From contig JAKAJS010000083.1 of the NCBI GenBank assembly GCA_021813685.1, positions 1 to 64,000 of the forward strand: a DNA stretch of 64,000 nucleotides, in the 5' to 3' direction. A program made the translations under genes and the position numbers. Source of the stretch: Deltaproteobacteria bacterium (GTDB lineage Bacteria > Desulfobacterota > Syntrophobacteria > Syntrophobacterales > Syntrophobacteraceae). How positions within the stretch are numbered: position 1 is the first letter of the stretch; the number at the start of each line of letters is the position of its first letter. The notes beneath the pieces were generated by a model. The model was not told the DNA's origin. It saw only the letters and a list, made by a program, of their open reading frames with translations, and made no database searches. Below are positions 38,232 through 47,279 of the stretch, piece after piece.

Positions 38232-40190
38232 GTGGCACTCAAACCCTTTGAATATATTGTCGGGGACCTCAAAATCAAGCTTCTTCCTGCAAATGATGTC
38301 ATTGCAGTTCGATTTCGCGAGCCTGCGCTGTATTCCGTCAGGGAACAGGCAGCCATGAATGCCCCGGTAGAGCCCTTCGAAACGAGGTTTGAAGTTCCGG
38401 GTGAGAAGTTCACGGTCTTCCGGGTCTCGGATGCCCATCCTGCTGCGGCCGCCGCGGATCAATTGCAGACGAATCCGGATGTGGCACGCACGGCGCCTGT
38501 GTTCGAGCTGAAGAGCAAGCGGGTCATCGCAACGGATCGCGTTCTCGTGAAGCTGAAGGACACCAGTCCTGAGCACATGAGCACGCTGCGACAGACGGGG
38601 ACGGGAATCACGGGAGTATCCGACAAGGAATTCGTGCTCCAGCTCAGCGAAGACCAGGACCCGCTCGAAATTTCGATTCAGCTCGCAAAGCTGGATTGGA
38701 TCGACTATGCGGAACCCGATTTTGTGACGATCGGTAAGTACCCGCATACCGGAATGGACGCTCCGGGGCTGCAAGCATTGAGTGCCGCAGATCCTGATTA
38801 TGCCTTCAAGATCACAGAGTGCGACAAGGCCTGGATGATTCAGCGTGGCGACCCGGCGATTCGAATTGCCATGCTCGACGACGGGGTCGATCTGCAGCAC
38901 ATAGATCTTGCCGGCGCCATTGTTGCTGCCTACGATGCTGTTCTTGATGCGCCTTTGAGTGCGCCGAATCAGTGGGACGGGCATGGCACTGCGTGTGCCG
39001 GCCTGGCGGCTGGGACGCATACGGCGCCGCTTGGCGTCAGGGGAATGGGGTGCGGGTGCTCGCTGCTGGCGGTGCGCATCGCCTCATCGCCTTATGCCAA
39101 TGGGCCGTGGGTCACCTCGAGTTCTTATATCCGGCGCGGCATCGATTGGGCCGTAGACCACGACGCCGCGGTGATCAGCAACAGTTGGGGGGGCGGTGCG
39201 CCTTCCAATGCTGTTGCTGATAGCTTTGATCGGGCGCGGAGCGTCGGTAGATCCGGCAGGGGGTGCGTGCTGGTGGTCGCTGCCGGCAACGAGGGCGGCC
39301 CGGTTGAGTTTCCCGCAAATGTTCCCGGAGTTCTTGCTGTTTCAGGGACCAACGAGTTTGACGAATTCAAGAATCCTTTCAGTCGTGATCAGGAGACCTG
39401 GTGGGGATCCAATTACGGGCCGGAAGTCGATGTCGCGGCACCCGCCGTGCACATCCGCACTACCGACATCACCGGTAGTGGCGGTATGTCACCGGGGGAC
39501 TACGCTCAGGCATTCAACGGCACATCGGCAGCCACCCCTCTGGTGGCCGGTCTTGCGGGCCTTGTGCTCTCTGCCGATAGTTCGCTGACGGAGATTGGAG
39601 TTCGAGAAGTTATTTGCTCGACCGCCGATAAAGTTGGACAGTATCCGTACACGAACGGCCGTAACGACGAACTCGGCTTCGGTAGGATCAACGCGCTGCG
39701 TGCAGTCCAGGTCGCGCTTGGCACCCCTGCGCAAAATGAAACGAACCTGCCGCCGGTCGAGCAGACCAACCAGGAGACCGGTACGGGAAACGAGCTTGCA
39801 GGGACAGTGCGGGCTGTCGGTGGTGGCACTCCCAGAGCGGGCGCATTCTATCTGGATCAGGATGGAAAAGCGTCGTATCTGCTCAAAACATTTACGGGTG
39901 ATGATCAGACCGCTCTCGCCTCCCTTGAACAACAGAGCCTTGCTACTCTTAGCGGTTTCGAAGGCAAGCTTGTCCGAGTGCGGTACGCTGAGATGGAAAA
40001 CACTCCTTATGGCTCGATCATCTGGGGCGTACAGATCGAGTTGGCGGATTCAGGAGACGATCAAGCAATCCCGCCAAATGAAATTCGAATGGGCTATGTC
40101 GAATCGGGACACTCCAAAGCCACGGGTTCAGGCGATTTCGGGATTCCTGACAATGAAGTCCGTTTACCTTTTGTCGACGTTTTCAATTGA
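38232..40190 (+). CDS. S8 family (subtilisin-like) serine peptidase without an evident signal peptide
   Basis: Asp IAMLDDGVDLQH, His WDGHGTACAGLAAG, Asn VVAAGNEGG, Ser FNGTSAATPLVAGLAGL; GTG start with GAAAGGGG upstream. Confidence 0.9.
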   Translation: MALKPFEYIVGDLKIKLLPANDVIAVRFREPALYSVREQAAMNAPVEPFETRFEVPGEKFTVFRVSDAHPAAAAADQLQTNPDVARTAPVFELKSKRVIATDRVLVKLKDTSPEHMSTLRQTGTGITGVSDKEFVLQLSEDQDPLEISIQLAKLDWIDYAEPDFVTIGKYPHTGMDAPGLQALSAADPDYAFKITECDKAWMIQRGDPAIRIAMLDDGVDLQHIDLAGAIVAAYDAVLDAPLSAPNQWDGHGTACAGLAAGTHTAPLGVRGMGCGCSLLAVRIASSPYANGPWVTSSSYIRRGIDWAVDHDAAVISNSWGGGAPSNAVADSFDRARSVGRSGRGCVLVVAAGNEGGPVEFPANVPGVLAVSGTNEFDEFKNPFSRDQETWWGSNYGPEVDVAAPAVHIRTTDITGSGGMSPGDYAQAFNGTSAATPLVAGLAGLVLSADSSLTEIGVREVICSTADKVGQYPYTNGRNDELGFGRINALRAVQVALGTPAQNETNLPPVEQTNQETGTGNELAGTVRAVGGGTPRAGAFYLDQDGKASYLLKTFTGDDQTALASLEQQSLATLSGFEGKLVRVRYAEMENTPYGSIIWGVQIELADSGDDQAIPPNEIRMGYVESGHSKATGSGDFGIPDNEVRLPFVDVFN

Positions 40191-40355
40191 AATAAGTTGT
40201 CGGAAATTTGCCCGGGAGCATTCAACCAACTTACATGTGACTTTGCCAGCGATGACCGGCATTCGCATTTTGGATTTATGAGTGTGCTAAGGGATGGAAA
40301 TACGATCCATCGGTCAACACTTCCAATTCTCTTTTTCCACTATAAGGAGGCTAAA

Positions 40356-40760
40356 ATGCCCGACCAAAAAGATCTAAAACTTGTAATAGCCAATTCGATT
40401 CAAGATCTTAAGAGTGTCCGACTTCCAGGATTAGACAAGTCGTTCGACAAATTGACTATCGGGGAACTGGTACAGTTGCGGCCGGGCTCATCTGTTGCAG
40501 ACACCTATGATGTTCAGGCCGTAACCGATAATGCCAGCGTAAATACCAGTTCGAAACTGGCACAACTCGGCAGGATTCAAGCAATTCGATCCATGCAAAA
40601 GGTGGTTCAGCAGTCGCAGTTGAACGAACTGAAAACCCATCTGATGCCGGGAGGTGCCGGAGGCCTTGGGTCTATGAGCGCAGGCCCAAGTCCTCAATCC
40701 GTGGAGATGCCCGCAGAAGACGTCTTCAGTGCGGGCGATTCCGATCCGTTTAAGGCCTAA
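40356..40760 (+). CDS. 134-aa hypothetical protein, candidate peptide/protein substrate of adjacent radical SAM enzymes
   Basis: RBS aaggagg; MPDQKDLKLVIANSIQDLKSVRLPGLDKSFDKLTIGELVQLRPGSSVADTYDVQ...MPGGAGGLGSMSAGPSPQSVEMPAEDVFSAGDSDPFKA; no Cys. Confidence 0.75.
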   Translation: MPDQKDLKLVIANSIQDLKSVRLPGLDKSFDKLTIGELVQLRPGSSVADTYDVQAVTDNASVNTSSKLAQLGRIQAIRSMQKVVQQSQLNELKTHLMPGGAGGLGSMSAGPSPQSVEMPAEDVFSAGDSDPFKA

Positions 40761-40769
40761 ACGATCCTT

Positions 40770-41807
40770 ATGTTTTCCGTGGGCTATACCCTCACGGGAG
40801 AAGCGCTGACTGCTCTCCAGCGACAGGGCACAAAGCATATAGCCTTCAGTGTCACTGACGCGTGTCCGGTGAGGTGTTCGCACTGCATCGTCTCGGCCAC
40901 CCCGCCGGGGAGTGCCACGATCTCGATGGGGGCGGAACGAGCTCGGGCATACGCGTCACAGTTCGGCCGCCTCGAAGAGATGGGAGTCGAGAGAATCAGC
41001 TTCACGGGGGGCGAGCCTCTGCTGGCTCCCCGCATCCTGAAACTTCTATCCGAGGCTGCGGATTTGGCGGGTATTGAGTCTACGGTAGTGACAGGGTGCC
41101 ACTGGTGTGGCAGCGCGGAAACAGCGACTGCTGTTGTGCGTTGCCTGCCTCATATCGGCACCTGGCACTTGTCGGCGGATCGTTTTCATCAGGCGGCTGT
41201 TCCTTTATCCAATGTCATCCTCGCGGCGCGGGCAGCAGTCGATTCCAACCGATCCGTACTAATAAGAATGGCGGTGATGCTTCCACTCTCGAGTGCTGAT
41301 GCGGACTTCTATGAGGAACTTCGCAACACATTGCCCGTCGGCATTGAGATATTGGTGCAGCCCGTTACGGCATCCGGGCGCGCGGAACGGCTTGAGGTGA
41401 ATACCCCCACGGGCAGGTCGAAGAATATGCCGTGTATGTCGGGCGGCATGATGATTCGCGCGGACGGTTCGATAAGTCCTTGCTGTGCCGCATTGGTCGC
41501 GGAGCCGAAGGATCATCCGTTTCATTTCGGCTCGGCGGAACGTGACGGTTTGGCGGGCGTCTACGATGCCTGGCGGCGCGATACGTTGCTGCGCCTCATC
41601 CAGTGTGTGGGATTCGCTCCGGTGCTTCGATGGGTCGCCGAGGATGCGGCGGACCACCCTATCCTGCAGGCGATCCCGGACCATGCGTGCGACGTTTGCA
41701 CCGCCCTGTGGCGGCGGCCCGGGACTGCGGAACTTGTCCGTATTCGTTGTCAGCCGGCTGCGGTTCGGCAGAAGGTGGATGAACTGTATGAGACAGTCTT
41801 TGGATGA
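40770..41807 (+). CDS. Radical SAM protein (paralog 1)
   Basis: CPVRCSHC (CX3CX2C), FTGGEPLLAP, GGMMIRADGSISPCC. Confidence 0.9.
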   Translation: MFSVGYTLTGEALTALQRQGTKHIAFSVTDACPVRCSHCIVSATPPGSATISMGAERARAYASQFGRLEEMGVERISFTGGEPLLAPRILKLLSEAADLAGIESTVVTGCHWCGSAETATAVVRCLPHIGTWHLSADRFHQAAVPLSNVILAARAAVDSNRSVLIRMAVMLPLSSADADFYEELRNTLPVGIEILVQPVTASGRAERLEVNTPTGRSKNMPCMSGGMMIRADGSISPCCAALVAEPKDHPFHFGSAERDGLAGVYDAWRRDTLLRLIQCVGFAPVLRWVAEDAADHPILQAIPDHACDVCTALWRRPGTAELVRIRCQPAAVRQKVDELYETVFG

Positions 41808-42984
41808 AAAGGTACTGCCTTTGGGCAAGCCGGTGATAAAACTACCCGATCGTTCAGTCAAACTCACGTTGGCTGAACTCGCGTTCGTACAGTCGATTGC
41901 CACGTGCCATATTGCTTTCAGTGTCACCTTGGCCTGTGCTCTCCGATGCGCGCACTGCATTGTCCGAGCGGGTCCAGACAAAGCATTCACGACGATGAGC
42001 GTCGATACGGCTCGGCACTACGCTCGGCAGATGAAAGATCTGGCCGAGCACGGAATAACCAATATCAGCTGTACGGGGGGGGAGCCTCTGCTCGCTCCGA
42101 AGCAGGTCGGCATATTGGTCGATGCCGCTGCCGAGCAGGGCATTTCATCCGGCATCGTGACATCAGCCTACTGGGCTCGCAGGCCGGAGAGCGCGCGACG
42201 CGTGATCAAGCGTTTCCGCGCCATTAAAGAATGGGACATATCCGTCGACGCCTTCCACCAGGAATTTGTAAGTCTTGATACGATTCAAAACGCGTATCAA
42301 GCTGTAAAAGATGCCGGGCACCGTGTAACCGTCCGATTTACGCATTCAGATCCGCCCTCCGCCGCTGATATTCAAATTCTCGAGTTCATCACGACTCTGG
42401 AGGACGCCAATTTTACATCCCAGCAGGTAAGAGGATTGGGACGTGGCGCTGATTTGGGGGTTGCCTGCTCGCATACCGGCAACCGATGGATGAAGCCGTG
42501 CCTCACACAAGGGATGGTGATCCGCTATGATGGATCAATCGCCCCGTGCTGCCTCAATCTCATCGAAGAAAGGCAGCATCCGTTTCAATTCGGCGATGCC
42601 GCCGCGCAGCCCCTGTGTAAGATCCACGATGCATATCTCAGCTTTCCCTTATTGCAGTTGATCCGGGCCATCGGTTTTTCCGAATGCTGGCGCTGGATCG
42701 GGGAAGAAGGGCTGCGATCGCGGCTGCCGGCCGATCTGCCGCATGACGCGTGCGATTTTTGCTCCCTTATAATGCGAGATCCGGTGGTGTCTGCGTGTCT
42801 CACTCGCAAAACTTCCGATCCTGACATGCGATTGAAAATTGCCGTTGCAGTAAAGCGCATACTTGGCGAAACGGTGATGTTGTCTTCTGTGTTGAACGAA
42901 CTTGCGGATTGCGCGGACCGGATACAAGGATTCGAAGAGGCTAAAGCCTGTCTCGCCGCTCCGGCCGGCAACTCCGCTTCATAG
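41788..42984 (+). CDS. Radical SAM protein (paralog 2)
   Basis: CALRCAHC (CX3CX2C), CTGGEPLLAP, GMVIRYDGSIAPCC; overlaps paralog 1 by 20 nt. Confidence 0.9.
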   Translation: MRQSLDEKVLPLGKPVIKLPDRSVKLTLAELAFVQSIATCHIAFSVTLACALRCAHCIVRAGPDKAFTTMSVDTARHYARQMKDLAEHGITNISCTGGEPLLAPKQVGILVDAAAEQGISSGIVTSAYWARRPESARRVIKRFRAIKEWDISVDAFHQEFVSLDTIQNAYQAVKDAGHRVTVRFTHSDPPSAADIQILEFITTLEDANFTSQQVRGLGRGADLGVACSHTGNRWMKPCLTQGMVIRYDGSIAPCCLNLIEERQHPFQFGDAAAQPLCKIHDAYLSFPLLQLIRAIGFSECWRWIGEEGLRSRLPADLPHDACDFCSLIMRDPVVSACLTRKTSDPDMRLKIAVAVKRILGETVMLSSVLNELADCADRIQGFEEAKACLAAPAGNSAS

Positions 42985-42992
42985 GAAGTGCG

Positions 42993-44954
42993 ATGGCCCA
43001 GCCCCCCAAAGTCGTTTTGCTCACCATGCCGTGGACGACAACCATTCAGCCTTCGCTCGCGGTTGGCATTCTTATCGCGATCTGCGCGGAGGAATCCGTT
43101 CCCGCGGTCAGTCTCTATCCGAATATGGACATGACTGCGATGCTCGGATTTGAGGCCGCGGGCGACCTGGCGGTCAACCGCAATTTGTACGGGCTTTCCG
43201 AGCATCTCTTCGCCTGCGATCTGTTCGGCAGAGAAGAGCTTTGCAGCGACGAATACATAGAAACGCTGGCGCAGGACGATTTGCCCAAGCGCTTCAAGGA
43301 TGCCGCATTCGTGCGGCATATTCGTGACGAGGTCGTCCCCGCGTTCCTGGACGGGACCACCCGGCGAGTGCTCGCGCAGGAGCCTTCCGTGGTCGGTTTT
43401 TCCGCCACATTCAATCAGATCATGTCCGGTCTCAGTCTGGCACGGCGGCTGAAGAAGGTGCGGCCCGACCTCCCCATCATCGTGGGAGGAGCCTCTTATG
43501 ACGGCGAAATGGGCTTGGAGTATCAACGCGCCCTGCCGGACCTGCTCGATCATGTCTTCATCGGAGAAGCGGACGATTCATTCCGAGAATATTTGGCGCG
43601 ACATGTGGCTGGGCAGCCAACGACGGGGATCGCGGGGGTCGCCTGGTTTGCCGAGGAGCGGGTGCAGTTCGCTCCCGCGCGGCCGCTGACCGATCTGAAT
43701 CGTAGTCCGAGGCCCAATTATGATGGCTTTTTCGCCGAGAAAGAGCGTCTGTTTCGGGAAACGGGACTGGTTTTCAATATAGAGTCGCTTCCGTTCGAGA
43801 GTTCGCGCGGCTGCTGGTGGGGATACAAAAATCACTGTCTTTTCTGCGGACAGAATGAAACATCGATGGCATTTCGAGAGAAGGACCCGGACAGGGTCAT
43901 CTCTGAAATTGTGTATCTCTCCGCGCGTTATCGCGTGCTGTCGCTGCACGCGTCGGACTGGATCATATCCAGGAAATCGCGGGCGGAATTATGCCGGAAG
44001 CTCCGAGATCTCGATCTCGACTTGGGATACTTTTACGAGACCCGCTCTGATCTGCGCAAGGAGGAGGTTGCCTTGCTGCGCGATGCGGGAGTCCTCAAGA
44101 TCCAGCCGGGAATCGAATCATTCTCCACAGAGTTGCTCCAGCTCATGAACAAGGGCACCACGCGGATCCGGCAGGTGCAGTTCATGCGATGGTGCAAGGA
44201 GTATCAAATCCACTGCGGCTATAACATTCTCTCGGGTTTTCCCGGCGAGAAAGCCGAATGGTATCGCGAAATGGCGGCATTCCTCCCTCGAATCATTCAT
44301 CTTCAGCCGCCCCGCTACAACACGCACGAGATTGAAATGCACCGCTTCAGCCCGCTGTTCGAACGGCGGGACGAACTTGGTGTCAATCAGTGGCGTATTC
44401 GCGAGGACTACGGTTTCAACTTTCCCCGGGGATTTATCGACTTGGATCGCATCGGTTACTTTTTCAGCTACGACTGCGCAGGCGTACGGCTGGAGGAGGG
44501 ATATATGGAGGATCTCCGCGTACCCATCCAGCAATGGATCGATGCGCACGAGGAAAAGAAGCCTCCAGTCTACAACTATTCTCTCGGCCCGGGATTCCTG
44601 CGTATTACGGATACCCGCCAACGGGAGGCTCGCTATCTTTATCTTGCAGATTTGGACCATGACGTTTTTCTGCTTTGCGATCACGTTCAGACTCTGAGCA
44701 GCCTGAAGGAATTGCTGACGCCCCGCTACCCTGCGGAAGTTGCTTCCGGGGCGCTGGAGAGCACGGTGGAGCGGATGGTGCGCGAAGACATCCTCATGCA
44801 GGAAGGAGACGCAATACTCGCGCTGCCGATTGCCCTTCACCCGCGCACAACAGCGCAACTGTATTCTTACGTCCTGGGAGATTCCTGCAAGAAGGCTCCA
44901 GCCTCCCAGCCGACCCTTGCCAAGGCCATCGATGATGTGCCACCATTGATATAG
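42993..44954 (+). CDS. B12-binding-domain radical SAM protein, RiPP-maturation C-methyltransferase-like
   Basis: N-terminal MPWTTTIQPSLAVGIL; IIVGGASYDGEMGLEYQRALPDLLDHVFIGEAD; SSRGCWWGYKNHCLFCGQNETSMAFREKDPDRV resembles the RiPP maturation radical SAM 1 (TIGR03975-like) family. Confidence 0.82.
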   Translation: MAQPPKVVLLTMPWTTTIQPSLAVGILIAICAEESVPAVSLYPNMDMTAMLGFEAAGDLAVNRNLYGLSEHLFACDLFGREELCSDEYIETLAQDDLPKRFKDAAFVRHIRDEVVPAFLDGTTRRVLAQEPSVVGFSATFNQIMSGLSLARRLKKVRPDLPIIVGGASYDGEMGLEYQRALPDLLDHVFIGEADDSFREYLARHVAGQPTTGIAGVAWFAEERVQFAPARPLTDLNRSPRPNYDGFFAEKERLFRETGLVFNIESLPFESSRGCWWGYKNHCLFCGQNETSMAFREKDPDRVISEIVYLSARYRVLSLHASDWIISRKSRAELCRKLRDLDLDLGYFYETRSDLRKEEVALLRDAGVLKIQPGIESFSTELLQLMNKGTTRIRQVQFMRWCKEYQIHCGYNILSGFPGEKAEWYREMAAFLPRIIHLQPPRYNTHEIEMHRFSPLFERRDELGVNQWRIREDYGFNFPRGFIDLDRIGYFFSYDCAGVRLEEGYMEDLRVPIQQWIDAHEEKKPPVYNYSLGPGFLRITDTRQREARYLYLADLDHDVFLLCDHVQTLSSLKELLTPRYPAEVASGALESTVERMVREDILMQEGDAILALPIALHPRTTAQLYSYVLGDSCKKAPASQPTLAKAIDDVPPLI

Positions 44955-44957
44955 ATT

Positions 44958-46202
44958 ATGAATCTGCAGACCCGTTTACACCAACTCGCCCGATTGCGGG
45001 ATGTGCTCGGTTCGGGCAACCAGTCCTCAGTTCGGGAATTCGCTGAAGCCGTCGACCGGGCAGGTGACCCCGCACTTGCTCTCACCGCCCGTTTTATGTC
45101 TGCTGCACAGTGCCGCGACTCAGGCAGGCTCAAGGCAATTATCGAATCCGGGGGTGTGGATCTGATCAGATCTGACGCGGCCCTTCACTACGCACTTGTG
45201 GTGTCTCTGTGCTGGACGATCGGATTGGATGGAGCGCGCGCCGAAATTATCCGTCTCTCGGGGCAGGACTTGGGCGCGCTGCCCGCCGACTGGCGAGCCA
45301 ATGCAAGCCACCTCCTCGGATTTGTCCGCCTGCTGGGTGACTGCGCTGCGCAGATTACGTGCGAGGGCGAATCTCAGGCAGACTTCCTCCAGGACCAGCC
45401 AATTCCGGTAATTCGGGCCTCCGTGAATGGACAGCCGGAAGCGCTGTTTATTGTGGATACGGGAGCGCCCACCACTGTCCTGGACCGACAATATGCGATA
45501 GCCTCCGGCGTCAGGTTCGATATGGACAACCCTAAGATCGCGCAGGACGGCGCAGGGAACCGCATACCGCTCTATCCTGCCGTCCTCGACTGCCTCAAGG
45601 TCGCTCGTGCCGTCGCGCAGCATTGCCCCGTTCACGTGATGGACTTCGGCGATCGCATGCACGTACAGGGTATTCTTTCTCCACTCGACAGCTTCAGTGG
45701 CCTGCTGATTGAGTTTGATTTTATCAATCATTTACTCCGAATGGCGCCGGCTGAGCAGTTCCCGGAATGGGAGGGCGTAGCTGGACCAGGTATCTCATCA
45801 CAAAACCTCATTTGGAACGAGGGGAGTCCGAGCGTCCCTGTACGGCTTCTGTCTCGAATAGAAGCCAAGTTTCTCGTGGATACCGGAGCAGGCGCAAACA
45901 TTATCTGCTTCGAACTGGCACGCGAGCTTGGTTTAAAACCCAACAGTCAAGGTGTCGTGAAGGGTCCGACAGCGGCAGGTGAGATGCCCGTATATCCATT
46001 GGTTTCGGGTGAACTTGCAATTGCGGACTCCTGTGAAGTCGCTGTGCCTTTCATGGTGAACGAATGCCCTGAAACAGTTGTCAGAGTATTTCCACGAATG
46101 AAGGACGGCTATCTCGGAGTGCCCTGGTTTCAAGGGCGCCGGGTCACTTTTAGTCCCGATGCACGCACAATGTTTTTCACTCCTCGAATTTCGCTGTCGT
46201 GA
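44958..46202 (+). CDS. Retropepsin-like aspartic protease with two DTG motifs
   Basis: ALFIVDTGAPTTVL and AKFLVDTGAGANII in one chain; N-terminal helical region. Confidence 0.8.
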   Translation: MNLQTRLHQLARLRDVLGSGNQSSVREFAEAVDRAGDPALALTARFMSAAQCRDSGRLKAIIESGGVDLIRSDAALHYALVVSLCWTIGLDGARAEIIRLSGQDLGALPADWRANASHLLGFVRLLGDCAAQITCEGESQADFLQDQPIPVIRASVNGQPEALFIVDTGAPTTVLDRQYAIASGVRFDMDNPKIAQDGAGNRIPLYPAVLDCLKVARAVAQHCPVHVMDFGDRMHVQGILSPLDSFSGLLIEFDFINHLLRMAPAEQFPEWEGVAGPGISSQNLIWNEGSPSVPVRLLSRIEAKFLVDTGAGANIICFELARELGLKPNSQGVVKGPTAAGEMPVYPLVSGELAIADSCEVAVPFMVNECPETVVRVFPRMKDGYLGVPWFQGRRVTFSPDARTMFFTPRISLS

Positions 46203-46278
46203 GGTTTTCGTTTTGCGGGCGGCTTTTTGCCGGAGAAGGAATGCCCAAAGATCAAGTGGATGACACCTGCCATTTCCC

Positions 46279-47277
46279 TCATGCGGTCAATTTCGGGATA
46301 CGGGGCTGCTGCGGCTCGCCGCCCCCCGGTATCCCCGGGATGGAGTTCGCCTTGCACACACCCCGCAGGATCGCCTGTTCCACGGCCAGGACGGCGAGAG
46401 CTCCTACCAGGCTCACTTCGGCATGAACGACGCCTCCGCAGCTAAGGGCGAAAAGCGTGTCTCCGTCATACTGGGTGTGGGTGGGAAAGACGGTTCTTGC
46501 AAGCCCGTCGTGGGCCATCCGGGCTACCGTGGTCAATTGCACCTTGTTCAGGGAGGCATTGGTCGCGACCACCCCGACGACGGTGTTTTGATTGGAGAAT
46601 CCCGTCTGGAAGCCGGTCATTTTCTTAAGTGTGGGTATGGTATCGACCGGTTCGTTCTCTCCGGGGAGGCTCCTTGCTCCGGCGACCTTGATGCCCGTAG
46701 CAGGGTCGTATACTTCCCCGAATGCGTTTACGACTATCAGCGCCCCCACTTTCAGCCCCGCCGCTCCGCTCACCAGGCTGCTTCCCACGCCCGCCTTGAC
46801 ATGCCGTTCGAACCCGAAAAGCTTTGCCACCGTCGCCCCGCTTCCCGCCCCCACGCTGCCTTCTGCAACGGGCTGCGATGAGGCCCTCGCGCAGGCCTCG
46901 CGGGCAAGTCGGGCGCCGGGATAGATGCCGGTATTGTTTACGCCCAGATCGAAAATGATGGCGCCTGCTACGATGGGCACAACCCCGTGGCCGGTGGAAA
47001 ACCCCTCGTTTCGCTCTTTTAGAAATTCCCGCACCCCGTCTGCTGCGCTCAACCCGAAGGCGCTTCCGCCGGAAAAGAAAAGAGCGTTGACCCTGTCGAC
47101 CAGGTTTACGGGGTTAAGGGTATCGGTGCCATGGGTGCCGGGCGCCCCCCCTCGAATGTCGACCCCTGCCACAGCACCCCCCTCGGGTAAAATCACGGTG
47201 CACCCGCTGGGGATTCCCTCCATCTGCGCATGGCCCACCCGTATTCCTTCTATGGCCGTGATCGTGTCGTTTCCCAT
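46279..47277 (-). CDS. P1/DmpA-family (S58) peptidase
   Basis: ITAIEGIRVGHAQ...GGSAFGLSAADGVREFLKE...PVAEGSVGAGSGATVAKLFG...VVNAFGEVYDP. Confidence 0.9.
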   Translation of the reverse strand: MGNDTITAIEGIRVGHAQMEGIPSGCTVILPEGGAVAGVDIRGGAPGTHGTDTLNPVNLVDRVNALFFSGGSAFGLSAADGVREFLKERNEGFSTGHGVVPIVAGAIIFDLGVNNTGIYPGARLAREACARASSQPVAEGSVGAGSGATVAKLFGFERHVKAGVGSSLVSGAAGLKVGALIVVNAFGEVYDPATGIKVAGARSLPGENEPVDTIPTLKKMTGFQTGFSNQNTVVGVVATNASLNKVQLTTVARMAHDGLARTVFPTHTQYDGDTLFALSCGGVVHAEVSLVGALAVLAVEQAILRGVCKANSIPGIPGGGEPQQPRIPKLTA

Positions 47278-47279
47278 CG

